Positions 34,163 through 43,020 of a DNA stretch of 64,000 bases are shown in pieces. Source of the DNA: Spirosoma endophyticum (GTDB lineage: Bacteria; Bacteroidota; Bacteroidia; Cytophagales; Spirosomataceae); the NCBI RefSeq assembly GCF_900112365.1, contig NZ_FOLQ01000004.1, positions 496,001 to 560,000 on the forward strand. Reading direction: 5' to 3'. A program made the translations under genes and the position numbers. Within the stretch, counting starts at the first letter, position 1, and each line of letters begins with the position of its first letter. The notes under the pieces are model-generated. The model saw only the letters and a list, made by a program, of their open reading frames with translations, was not told the origin of the DNA and did no database searches.

Positions 34163-35479
34163 ATGAAAACCATTCGATGGTTCCTCTCCACTACGCTGCT
34201 ACTCACTGGGGCATTGGCACAAGCCCAGGATTACACGCTCGATCAATTGATCAATAAAGCCCTGACTAACAACTTCAATGTGCAGACAGCCCGGCTTGAT
34301 GAGATCAAAACCGAGGCTCAGATTGCCGAGGTAAGAGCGAGCGCCCGTCCACAAGTGAATCTATCCGGCGATTACCGACGCTACCTCAAAATTCCGGGTC
34401 AGGTTATCCCCGCATCGGTCTTTGGCGGTCCCGAAGGAAGCTATTCGGCGGTTGCATTCGGGCTTCCATACAATCTATCGACCAGTGTGCAGGCCACTCA
34501 ACAATTGTATAACCAGTCGCTGATGATTGCGACTAAAGCAGCTAAAGCCAGCCGGAATTTATCGGCGCTGCAAACGCAGAAAGTGAAAGAAGATGTCGCC
34601 TACAACGTATCGGCAACGTATTACAATCTGCAAACGACCGCCCAACAGATCGCCTTTTTACGCACTAACCTGGCATCCACCGAGCGATTGATTCGGATCA
34701 CGGATTTGCGTCGCCAAAACCAGCTAGCCCAAGGCATTGACGTTGATCGACTGCAACTCAGTAAAACCTCCTCGCAAACGCAGATCGAATCGCTCCAGGC
34801 TACGTATAACCAGTTACTCAATGCGCTGAAATACCTGACTGGTACGCCCCAGACGGATTCGCTACAGGTTCGGACAGCGATTGAAGAAACGATTCCAGTT
34901 GCTCCGAGCAGCGAGTACACTATCAACCGCACGGATATACAGTTGCTCGATCAGCAAAAGGAAATTAACGGGCTGGAGCAACGAAACGTAAAAGCGGGCT
35001 TCGTGCCGACGGTATCGGCCTATGGCGTAGCCAACAGTTCGGTATATGCCATTGGTGGCGACAATTCCTATATCAAAAACTTACCGGGTTACTGGCTCGG
35101 GCTTCAACTGAACTGGAACGTATTCGACGGTCTGGCTCGTAAAGCCAAACTCAGCCAGAAGCGAATTGATGATCAGCGATTAGACGTACAGCTTCGGCAA
35201 ACCCGCGAGTCGATTTCGATGGACATTGCCAATTCACGCAACAAATTTCTGGTCGAACAACAAAATCTCTCAACCAACCGGGGGCAGGTTGCTCTGGCGG
35301 AAAAAGTCTACACCCAAACTCAACTTCAATTCAAGGAAGGTACGGTTGACATCACTGATGTTGTTCAGGCCGAAACCTCACTACGTGACGCGCAGAACAA
35401 CTACCTCACTACGTTGGTCAACCTTCGCACTGCCGAACTCGACTGGAAAAAAGCAACCGGTAGCTTAGTTAACCGCTAA
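34163..35479 (+). CDS. TolC-family outer-membrane efflux protein
   Basis: A 438-residue outer-membrane channel with a signal peptide (MKTIRWFLSTTLLLTGALAQA). Two OEP-type repeats are recognisable in the long helical stretches, for example the heptad-rich segments near residues 35-60, 130-190 and 300-410. The upstream frame begins at 34133, but those codons run through operator sequence, so ATG 34163 at the signal peptide is chosen. It is first of three genes with the membrane-fusion protein and the RND pump, a standard tripartite set, and forms the exit duct through the outer membrane. Confidence 0.88.
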   Translation: MKTIRWFLSTTLLLTGALAQAQDYTLDQLINKALTNNFNVQTARLDEIKTEAQIAEVRASARPQVNLSGDYRRYLKIPGQVIPASVFGGPEGSYSAVAFGLPYNLSTSVQATQQLYNQSLMIATKAAKASRNLSALQTQKVKEDVAYNVSATYYNLQTTAQQIAFLRTNLASTERLIRITDLRRQNQLAQGIDVDRLQLSKTSSQTQIESLQATYNQLLNALKYLTGTPQTDSLQVRTAIEETIPVAPSSEYTINRTDIQLLDQQKEINGLEQRNVKAGFVPTVSAYGVANSSVYAIGGDNSYIKNLPGYWLGLQLNWNVFDGLARKAKLSQKRIDDQRLDVQLRQTRESISMDIANSRNKFLVEQQNLSTNRGQVALAEKVYTQTQLQFKEGTVDITDVVQAETSLRDAQNNYLTTLVNLRTAELDWKKATGSLVNR

Positions 35480-35524
35480 ATCGCCCCCATTAACACAACC
35501 ATTAATCTCCGAAAAGCAAAATTT

Positions 35525-36574
35525 ATGAAACGCATTATCACTGTACTCGCATTGGTTGCCCTGATAGGTCTGACGGCCTGGACGCTGGTCAACAACAAAA
35601 AAGAAGTAGAAGCAAAAATTTACAAGCCGGATGCCGACAAGAAAGTGGGCGTACGGACCGCTGTTGCCGAACTGCGCAATCTGTCGCAGGAAACCGAATT
35701 TTTAGGTTCATTCTCGCCAAATCGGGAAATCGAAATTCGCCCACAAGCGGGTGGTCAAATTGTGGCCTTACCTATTGAAGAAGGCCAAACGGTTGGCGCA
35801 GGCCGGTTAGTTGCCAAGCTTGACGACGAACAACTTCATTATCAGATAGAAGCATTACAGGTAACACTGGAAGGGTATCAGAATGACCTCAAACGCTATG
35901 AGAATCTGGTGAAAGGCGATGCTACACCCGCCGTCAATCTGGAGCGTACGCAACTGAGCATCCGCTCGACACAGGCGCAGATTAAACAGATTCAAAAGCA
36001 AATTGCGAACACGACCATCACGACGCCTTTCTCGGGCATTATCACGGAGAAAATGGTTGAAAAAGGTTCTGTTGTATCCGTTGGAGCACCAATTGCTAAA
36101 GTGACCGATATTTCGATACTGAAACTGGTCGTTCAGGTGCCAGAAAAAGCGATCAATCAATTTCACGTCGGTCAGTCCCTACCGATTGTCACCGAGGTTT
36201 ATCCGGATGCTCACTTTACAGGCCGCATTTCGATGATTGCCGCTCAGGGCGATGCCGCTCACAACTACCCGGTTGAAATTACGGTGCACAACTCAACCGC
36301 TAATCCGCTACGTGCCGGTATGTATGGCTCCATTGCCAACACGAACAAACTGAAACGCCAAACGCTGTCCGTACCTCGTCAGGCGATCATTGGGTCGGCC
36401 AAAGAACCCCAGCTCTACGTCATCGAAAATGGGAAAGCCGTTCTGAAATCGGTCGCCATTGGCACGACAACCAATGAATATTACGAAATCACGAAAGGGG
36501 TAAAATCTGGTGATCAGGTAGTTATCAGCGGTCAGATCAATCTACAAAACGGTACGCTGGTTAGCGCTCAATAA
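35525..36574 (+). CDS. RND efflux periplasmic adaptor (membrane-fusion protein)
   Basis: A 349-residue adaptor. One N-terminal membrane helix (MKRIITVLALVALIGLTAW), then the split biotinyl-lipoyl domain (IEIRPQAGGQIVALPIEEGQ and TITTPFSGIITEKMVEKG), a coiled-coil hairpin between them (about 100-165), and beta-barrel and membrane-proximal domains (PEKAINQFHVGQSLPI, PLRAGMYGSI). It joins the TolC-type channel to the inner-membrane pump. It lies 45 bases after the channel gene and is followed by a GC-rich hairpin before the pump gene. Confidence 0.9.
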   Translation: MKRIITVLALVALIGLTAWTLVNNKKEVEAKIYKPDADKKVGVRTAVAELRNLSQETEFLGSFSPNREIEIRPQAGGQIVALPIEEGQTVGAGRLVAKLDDEQLHYQIEALQVTLEGYQNDLKRYENLVKGDATPAVNLERTQLSIRSTQAQIKQIQKQIANTTITTPFSGIITEKMVEKGSVVSVGAPIAKVTDISILKLVVQVPEKAINQFHVGQSLPIVTEVYPDAHFTGRISMIAAQGDAAHNYPVEITVHNSTANPLRAGMYGSIANTNKLKRQTLSVPRQAIIGSAKEPQLYVIENGKAVLKSVAIGTTTNEYYEITKGVKSGDQVVISGQINLQNGTLVSAQ

Positions 36575-36583
36575 CATAAACAC

Positions 36584-36630
36584 CCCCAACCCCCTAACCG
36601 GTGGAATTAGCCCCCTTTAGGGGGTTGGGG
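36584..36630 (+). repeat. 14-bp perfect hairpin inside efflux operon
   Basis: CCCCAACCCCCTAA (36584-36597) pairs exactly with TTAGGGGGTTGGGG (36617-36630), leaving a 19-base loop. It sits between the adaptor stop and the pump start and has no T tail. It may reduce read-through to, or stabilise, one part of the operon message. Confidence 0.8.
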
Positions 36631-36652
36631 ATTCTCTATAAAAATCACGACT

Positions 36653-39600
36653 ATGAAATTTGTCGAAACCATAATCAAACGCCCCTCCTTCATTATCGTG
36701 CTTTTTGCGATCTTGACGATTGGAGGCCTGTTTTCGTACCGCTTGTTGAGTTACGAGTTGTTGCCCGAATTCTCGACGCCGGTCATCACCATCACTACGT
36801 TGTATCCCGGTGCGGCTCCTTCGGAAGTTGAAACGGAAGTCAGTAAAAAAATTGAGGATGCTGTCTCAGGGCTAGATAACCTCGACGATGTGAAAGCCAA
36901 TTCGTTTGAGAACGCGTCGGTGCTTGTCGTGCAGTTCAAACCGGGTACCGACATCGATTTAGCCTTGCAGGATGCGCAACGGGAAATCGACAAAATGGTC
37001 AGCGATTTGCCTGATGACGCCGAGCAGCCTTCTTTGTCGAAAATATCGCCCAGCGATCAGCCGATTATGCAGTTGCTGGCGACATCGACGCTGCCCAACG
37101 AAGTATTCTATCAGCAGGTGGAAGATAAGTACCTTCCTGTTCTTCAGCAGATTAAGGGCGTCGCTGACATCACGATGGTGGGTGGCGACAAACGCGAAAT
37201 CCGGATAAACGTCGATGATGATAAACTGAACTACTACGGTTTGTCGCTGCTTCAGGTAACGCAGGCCATCGGTCAGGCGAACCTCGATTTCCCGACCGGG
37301 AAAGTGAAAAGTACGACCGAAAACATGACGCTACGTCTCGCCGGGAAATTTACCTCGCTCGACGATATTCGGAAGCTAGTCGTCGCTACCCCGCCAAATG
37401 GCAGCCCGATACGTATCGGCGACGTAGCGAACGTGACCGACGGCATTACCGATCCAAGCAGCATCAGTCGCTATAACGGCCAGAATGGTATTGGTCTGTT
37501 TATCAAGAAACAATCCGACGCCAATGCGGTCGAAATCAGCCGATTGGTGCAGGAGAAACTGGCCACTGTTGAGAAAGAAAACGCGAAAGACAAAGTCCAC
37601 TTCGCCATTGCCTACGACAGCAGCATTTTCACGCTGGCATCGGTCGAAGCCGTTACGCACGATTTGATTCTGGCCGTTGGCCTGGTGGCGCTTGTGATGT
37701 TGTTGTTCCTGCACAGCCTCCGTAATGCGTTCATCGTCATGGTGTCGGTACCAGCTTCGCTGATTTCGGCCTTCCTGTTCATGTATGTGATGGGTTACTC
37801 GCTCAACCTGATGACGCTGCTGGCGCTCTCGCTGGTAATCGGGATTCTGGTCGATGACTCAATTGTGGTGCTCGAAAACATCCAGCGACACCTTGAAATG
37901 GGCAAAAATCGCTGGCAGGCGACGCTCGATGGTGTCAGTGAGATTGGCTTCGCGGCCGTTGCCATTACGTTGGTAATTGTGGTGGTTTTCGTTCCGATTA
38001 CGTTTGTGGATGCCGTTATCGCCGATTTGCTCCGTCAATTCTCACTGACAGTTGCCTTCGCTACCCTGGTTAGCTTGTTAGTGAGCTTTACGCTGACGCC
38101 GTGGCTGACGTCGATGCTCGCCAAATTGGAGCATCTGAATCCGAAGAACCCGTTCCAGGCATTCCTGATCTGGTTTGAAAAAGGATTGACAGCCCTGACG
38201 AACGGATATCACTCCAGCTTAGGCTGGGTGCTGAGCCACAAACTGGCGTTCACCGGAATTCTGATCGCAATTTTCGTCTTTACAGGTTGGGTAATGAGCT
38301 TGGGGGTCATTGGTTCGGAGTTCGTGGCACAGGGTGATCAGGGCAAATTTCTGCTGACGATGAAACTCGACAAGAGCGTTTCGTTGCAACAGAATAACCT
38401 CACATCCAGAAACATAGAAAATTACTTACGTAGCAAACCCGAAGTTGAAACCATATTTGCTAACGTAGGCGGTGCCAGTACGGGTGTCAACAGTACCGGT
38501 CAGGGAGCCGTCAACCGGACGGAGCTAACCGTTGAATTAGCCCCAGCCAACGAGCGGCCTGGGCATCTGCCAACGGAGTCGTATATGATGGTGGTCCGCA
38601 AAGAGCTGGAAGAACGCTTTCCAGCCATCGAATTCGGGTCGTCCATTATTGGTATCGTTAATTCGGGTCAGGCACCCATCGAGGTTTTCCTGAGTGGCGA
38701 TAATGTAGACCAGAACCTAGCTGCAGCGGCAGATCTGGCCAACCGAATCCGTAAGACGCCCGGCGCCAACGACGTGAACGTATCCGTAGAAGCGGGCAAC
38801 CCCGAAGTGCGCGTAGAAATCGACCGGGAGAAGATGGCCAAACTGGGTCTGAACATTCAAACCGTGGGCGGTACGTTGCAAAACGCCTTCGCCGGTAACG
38901 ACGATTCTAAATTCCGGGATGGTGGCGAAGATTATGACATCCGTGTGATGCTTGATGCCTTCGATCGCAAAAATCCTGACGATGTTAAGAATATTAATTT
39001 CTTTAGCCCATCGACCAACCGCGCGGTACGTCTGGCAGAGTTTGCCAACGTATCACTCAGCAACGGGCCATCGCTGTTGGAACGCAAAAACCGTCGCTCG
39101 TCGGTTACGGTTACGGCCAATACGTTAGGAACGGGTTCTGGTACGTTAACGGCTGTGATTCAGGCCGATCTGGTAAAGAATCCGCTTCCTGCTGGCGTAA
39201 CTGTCAGCTGGGGCGGTGATTTCAAAAACCAAAGCGAAGGCTTCGGTTCGCTGGGTATCGCCATGCTGGCCGGTCTGATGCTGGTGTACTTCATCATGGT
39301 GTTGCTCTACGACAGTTTCGTTTATCCGTTCGTCGTGTTATTTTCAGTTCCGGTAGCGATCATTGGTGCGTTGCTGGCCCTGGCGCTGACATCTTCCAAC
39401 ATTGGTATTTTCGCCATGCTGGGTATGTTGATGCTGATTGGTCTGGTGGTAAAAAACGCTATTCTGATCGTTGACTTTGCCAATCAGCAGAAAGCGCAGG
39501 GTGTTCCCTTCCGGCAGGCGATTCTGCACGCTGGCGAAGAACGGTTGCGACCGATTCTGATGACGACCATCGCGATGGTGATTGGTATGATTCCCATTGC

Positions 39601-39793
39601 CACCGCGAGCGGTGCCGGTGCCGAATGGAAAAACTCGCTGGCCTGGGTACTGATCGGTGGACTGAGCAGTTCGATGATCCTGACCATTTACCTGGTGCCA
39701 ATGATGTACTACCTCGTTGACCGGCTCCAGGAGTGGTTTGGTAATCGCTTTAGCAAAACAAAAGTGGAAGAAGCCGTACCCGAACCTGTCTGA
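36653..39793 (+). CDS. RND efflux transporter permease (HAE1/AcrB-type)
   Basis: A 1046-residue inner-membrane proton-driven pump. Twelve transmembrane helices in two halves are expected. The proton-relay pair appears as LVIGILVDDSIVVLENI in helix 4, the helix 10 lysine as GLVVKNAILIVDF, and the docking and porter loops occupy residues about 35-330 and 560-880. The length and motifs match hydrophobe/amphiphile efflux pumps. With the TolC-type channel and adaptor it forms a complete tripartite system controlled by the upstream TetR regulator. Substrates cannot be predicted. A hairpin terminator follows. Confidence 0.93.
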   Translation: MKFVETIIKRPSFIIVLFAILTIGGLFSYRLLSYELLPEFSTPVITITTLYPGAAPSEVETEVSKKIEDAVSGLDNLDDVKANSFENASVLVVQFKPGTDIDLALQDAQREIDKMVSDLPDDAEQPSLSKISPSDQPIMQLLATSTLPNEVFYQQVEDKYLPVLQQIKGVADITMVGGDKREIRINVDDDKLNYYGLSLLQVTQAIGQANLDFPTGKVKSTTENMTLRLAGKFTSLDDIRKLVVATPPNGSPIRIGDVANVTDGITDPSSISRYNGQNGIGLFIKKQSDANAVEISRLVQEKLATVEKENAKDKVHFAIAYDSSIFTLASVEAVTHDLILAVGLVALVMLLFLHSLRNAFIVMVSVPASLISAFLFMYVMGYSLNLMTLLALSLVIGILVDDSIVVLENIQRHLEMGKNRWQATLDGVSEIGFAAVAITLVIVVVFVPITFVDAVIADLLRQFSLTVAFATLVSLLVSFTLTPWLTSMLAKLEHLNPKNPFQAFLIWFEKGLTALTNGYHSSLGWVLSHKLAFTGILIAIFVFTGWVMSLGVIGSEFVAQGDQGKFLLTMKLDKSVSLQQNNLTSRNIENYLRSKPEVETIFANVGGASTGVNSTGQGAVNRTELTVELAPANERPGHLPTESYMMVVRKELEERFPAIEFGSSIIGIVNSGQAPIEVFLSGDNVDQNLAAAADLANRIRKTPGANDVNVSVEAGNPEVRVEIDREKMAKLGLNIQTVGGTLQNAFAGNDDSKFRDGGEDYDIRVMLDAFDRKNPDDVKNINFFSPSTNRAVRLAEFANVSLSNGPSLLERKNRRSSVTVTANTLGTGSGTLTAVIQADLVKNPLPAGVTVSWGGDFKNQSEGFGSLGIAMLAGLMLVYFIMVLLYDSFVYPFVVLFSVPVAIIGALLALALTSSNIGIFAMLGMLMLIGLVVKNAILIVDFANQQKAQGVPFRQAILHAGEERLRPILMTTIAMVIGMIPIATASGAGAEWKNSLAWVLIGGLSSSMILTIYLVPMMYYLVDRLQEWFGNRFSKTKVEEAVPEPV

Positions 39794-39807
39794 CCTGCCT
39801 CGCTAAC

Positions 39808-39834
39808 CTCCCGAAAGCGTCAAACTTTCGGGAG
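39808..39834 (+). terminator. hairpin terminator after RND pump
   Basis: CTCCCGAAAG (39808-39817) pairs exactly with CTTTCGGGAG (39825-39834), and a short T stretch follows. It separates the efflux operon from the acyl carrier protein gene. Confidence 0.7.
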
Positions 39835-39868
39835 ATTTAACTACAACAAACCAAAAACTCTTGAAACC

Positions 39869-40129
39869 ATGACAGCCTCACAAATAAATAATCGCTTACA
39901 GGGCATTCTTACCAACATCGGTATCAGCCTAACGGCTCTCACTGATCAGGCAAACTTCGCCCGCGACCTGGGCCTTGATTCATTGGACGTAACAGATTTG
40001 CTGATACAGGTTGAAGCAAGTTTTGGCATTCGCATTCCTGACGAAGACTGGGGAAAGCTACAAACCGTTGGTCAGGTGAAAGACTATATCGCGAATGAAA
40101 CGATTTTCGACAGTGGCCAGTCAGCCTAA
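39869..40129 (+). CDS. acyl carrier protein
   Basis: An 86-residue acyl carrier protein with the phosphopantetheine attachment serine in GLDSLDVTDLL (Ser38) and the helix-rich ACP fold afterwards (VEASFGIRIPDEDW, VGQVKDYI). It carries acyl groups as thioesters once modified. It is not in a fatty-acid synthesis cluster, has no synthase or acyltransferase next to it, and lies after an RND operon terminator. It may therefore be a special-purpose ACP or a remnant of a lost gene set, since the next 540 bases hold no recognisable gene. Confidence 0.9.
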   Translation: MTASQINNRLQGILTNIGISLTALTDQANFARDLGLDSLDVTDLLIQVEASFGIRIPDEDWGKLQTVGQVKDYIANETIFDSGQSA

Positions 40130-40671
40130 CGAAATTACTAGGGCTGGACACCGGATTTTGTACCGCTTGTCCAGGTGAATACCTTACAATTGGCTCATAT
40201 GAGCCAGGACAATCATACTGATAACGCCAGCCGGAGAGCGCCCGAACGTAGCAATACCAACGGCACCCGGCTTGACGTGTTTTACCTCAAAAGAGCGATA
40301 ACCTACCAACGTCTACCTATACGACTCGTTTCATGAGGTTACCCTCAAACGAGAGTGTCAACGTCCTCCTGTAGCCGGACAATCCTGGTCCAGCCTGTAC
40401 ATTCTGGATCTGCTCAACATCAGCGCGATTATTACCAGCCAGATGCCTACTTTTCAGCACTCGTTCCACGAACTACGAATGCGTAGCTGTTGTTAAAAAA
40501 GAAGGACTTTCTTCGAATTATCGTAAGAATCTGTTTTTACGTACGCCGGTGGCCCGTTCACCTACAGATGCGTAGCAGATTGCCGATTCGCTCCTATAAC
40601 AGACAGATAGCCAAACGTTTGGGATATAATCCTACGAATAAAATTTACATTGCCATCACGAATACACCGAT
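40130..40671. other. 540-bp region with no recognised gene
   Basis: Between the acyl carrier protein and the GAF gene. One frame stays open for about 60 codons (about 40296-40495) after a stop, without a convincing start or recognisable domain, so it may be a decayed gene. No repeat or clear terminator stands out. It probably also contains the promoter of the GAF gene, but no exact TAnnTTTG match was seen. Confidence 0.4.
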
Positions 40672-43020
40672 ATGGAAACACTTTACAAACTTCCGAAACC
40701 GGACGAGTTACCGCTCCAGTTTCGGCTGTCGTTTCGACCCTTTGTCGCCTACCTGAAAGCCCAGCAGCAGGCATTTGACGCGGCTCACGGGTTGAATGAA
40801 TTATACAATTTCTTAATTGCTCAATTCACCGAAGCAATTGCGCTGACCGAAGAATCGGATCAACCGATTGATGAGACCCGACTGGCCGAACTTTTTCAAT
40901 TAGCCACCGTGGCCGTCCTGCCGCTTACCCAAACCAGCCGCGACATTCCGTACGCGTTTGGCTTGCCCATTCCGATGACGGTATTTCAGTATTCATCGGC
41001 ATTCAGGGATTTACAGAAGGAATTTCCAGAATTCATGGCCGACATTCCGAGCCAAATTGGGATGGAGTCACGAAAACGCTTTATTTATCAACTCATTCTG
41101 GAGAAATGCTATGGTGTTGAAACAGCGAAGTCGAAGCCGTCTTTCCAGTTTCAGAAACATAAAAAAGGGCAGACGAAGTATTTCCGGATCGACATTAACA
41201 TTTCCTTTGTTGAGCCTTGTATAAAAGGCACATTGCCTCCTCTGCAACCGGCCTGGATCGATTTCGCCAGCGGCTCGGCGCCCCTGCCGGATACCATTGC
41301 CCTGCTACCGCTGGACCAGTTTACATTTGACGGTTTCTGCTTTTTTCAACTGGAAGACGTAACAGAAACTGAAACCATTCAGCAGTTGCAGGATACGTTT
41401 GCCCATCTCCAGTCGGATAGTGAACCAATTATCTACCAGCGGTTTGAGTCTGCTCTGAGAAACTTATACAGCCAGCCCGATCTTCAACTGAGTATCATTC
41501 CGCTACCTCAGGTGAATGGCCATTTTGTGTACACGCCTGACACTAATGCCCGGAGCATTTTTTTGCGTCATATGGGCATCAACCTGAACGTGTATAATGA
41601 CCAGGTAGCGCAGAAAATAGTACAAAAAATCTCACAGCATCCAATGCCCTACCTCTTTCCTACGCTGGACGGTTTCCCGGAAGCAGAGAGGCAGTCACTC
41701 AAGGAAAGAGGCATTGGTAGCTTTCTGATGTACCCGATCACAACGGCCACTGAAGTGCTGGGAATTCTGGAAATGGGAAGTTCCCAATCGGGTGCCTTTG
41801 ACGAGAGTGTATTGACAAAAATCGAACGTATCCTGCCCCTCGTTCAGGAACTGCTACGTTACCAGCTGAATCATTTTAACGACCAAATCGAACAGCTTAT
41901 AAAGAAACGCTTTACATCTCTACAACCCTCGGTCGAATGGAAATTTTATGAAGCGGCCTGGGAAGAATTGCGGTTGGGTCAGAACAAAAACGCCGAAAGT
42001 CGGCCGATTCCAGTACGTTTCCCGCAGGTGTTTCCATTGTATGGGGCCGTTGATATTCGTAATTCATCGGCAGAGCGCCACAAAGCCGTTCAGCAGGATA
42101 TGGCCAATCAGCTGGCGGCAATTGAAGCGATTTTTGCCCATCCTGATTTTCCGGCCGACTGGGCCAGATCAGACGAGCTTAGAACACAGAGTTTCCAGTG
42201 TCAACATCGACTAATTGCCGGGCTGAATCCGGAAGATAAGCTGGAATATGCGCGTTTTCTGTCACAGGAAGTAAATCCCTATTTCCGCTTGTTACTGCCA
42301 CATCAGCCCACTCTGGAAGGCGTTCTTGCTCAGTATCTGTCGCAAACGAGTGAGACAAGCGGGCTATTTAATCAGGCGCTCAGGCAATATGAACGGAGCA
42401 TGGACTGGCTTAACTCAACGGTGAACGAGTACATCAATCAGGAAGAAAAACGGCTGCAAACCATTTATCCGCACTATTTCGAACGGTATCGAACCGATGG
42501 CACCGAGTACACCATCTACGTTGGCCAGTCGATTTCGCCCGATAAACCGTTCTCGCTGGATGTGGGTCGGGACCTGTTCCGGTGGCAGTTGACGTCAATG
42601 ATCGAAATGGCTCAGCTCACCCATCGGCTGTTGCCTCATCTGCCGTTGCCCCTGCAAACGACTCAGTTGATTCTGGCCCACACCAACACGGTTGACATCA
42701 GTTTCCGGCAGGACGAGCGCCGATTCGACGTGGAGGGATCGTACAGCATTCGCTACGAAGTACTCAAGAAACGGATCGACAAAGCCTATATTCTGGGAAC
42801 GCAGGAACGATTGACACAACCCGACACTATCGCCTTAGTCTATAGCCATACGGCCGAAGCGGCTGACTATTTACCGTTTATTACTAGTTTGCAAAAAAAT
42901 GGACAATTGAAGCCTGGTATCGAGTATATGGACCTGGAGCCCATGCAGGGAATTGCCAACCTGAGAGCGTTACGTGTCCACATCAACTACACCGACGACC
43001 AAACCGAGCCTGAAAAATGA
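40672..43020 (+). CDS. GAF-domain protein of unknown function
   Basis: A 782-residue soluble protein. A GAF-like sensory domain lies around residues 340-410 (SFLMYPITTATEVLGILEMG). The parts before and after are conserved-looking but not matched to a known family by me. A VDIRNSS motif near 461-466 looks like the first metal block of class III nucleotide cyclases, but the expected second aspartate about 44 residues on is missing. There is no signal peptide or membrane helix. Its stop overlaps the start of the phosphoesterase/BamA gene by four bases, so the two are translated together. It may be a cytoplasmic sensor paired with that envelope protein. Confidence 0.7.
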   Translation: METLYKLPKPDELPLQFRLSFRPFVAYLKAQQQAFDAAHGLNELYNFLIAQFTEAIALTEESDQPIDETRLAELFQLATVAVLPLTQTSRDIPYAFGLPIPMTVFQYSSAFRDLQKEFPEFMADIPSQIGMESRKRFIYQLILEKCYGVETAKSKPSFQFQKHKKGQTKYFRIDINISFVEPCIKGTLPPLQPAWIDFASGSAPLPDTIALLPLDQFTFDGFCFFQLEDVTETETIQQLQDTFAHLQSDSEPIIYQRFESALRNLYSQPDLQLSIIPLPQVNGHFVYTPDTNARSIFLRHMGINLNVYNDQVAQKIVQKISQHPMPYLFPTLDGFPEAERQSLKERGIGSFLMYPITTATEVLGILEMGSSQSGAFDESVLTKIERILPLVQELLRYQLNHFNDQIEQLIKKRFTSLQPSVEWKFYEAAWEELRLGQNKNAESRPIPVRFPQVFPLYGAVDIRNSSAERHKAVQQDMANQLAAIEAIFAHPDFPADWARSDELRTQSFQCQHRLIAGLNPEDKLEYARFLSQEVNPYFRLLLPHQPTLEGVLAQYLSQTSETSGLFNQALRQYERSMDWLNSTVNEYINQEEKRLQTIYPHYFERYRTDGTEYTIYVGQSISPDKPFSLDVGRDLFRWQLTSMIEMAQLTHRLLPHLPLPLQTTQLILAHTNTVDISFRQDERRFDVEGSYSIRYEVLKKRIDKAYILGTQERLTQPDTIALVYSHTAEAADYLPFITSLQKNGQLKPGIEYMDLEPMQGIANLRALRVHINYTDDQTEPEK

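Noticed and set aside
40672-43020. GAF protein as a class III nucleotide cyclase for the HD-PycTM effector
   Set aside because: Only the first metal block (VDIRNSS) resembles a cyclase; the second aspartate and the other conserved blocks are missing, so no cyclase is claimed.
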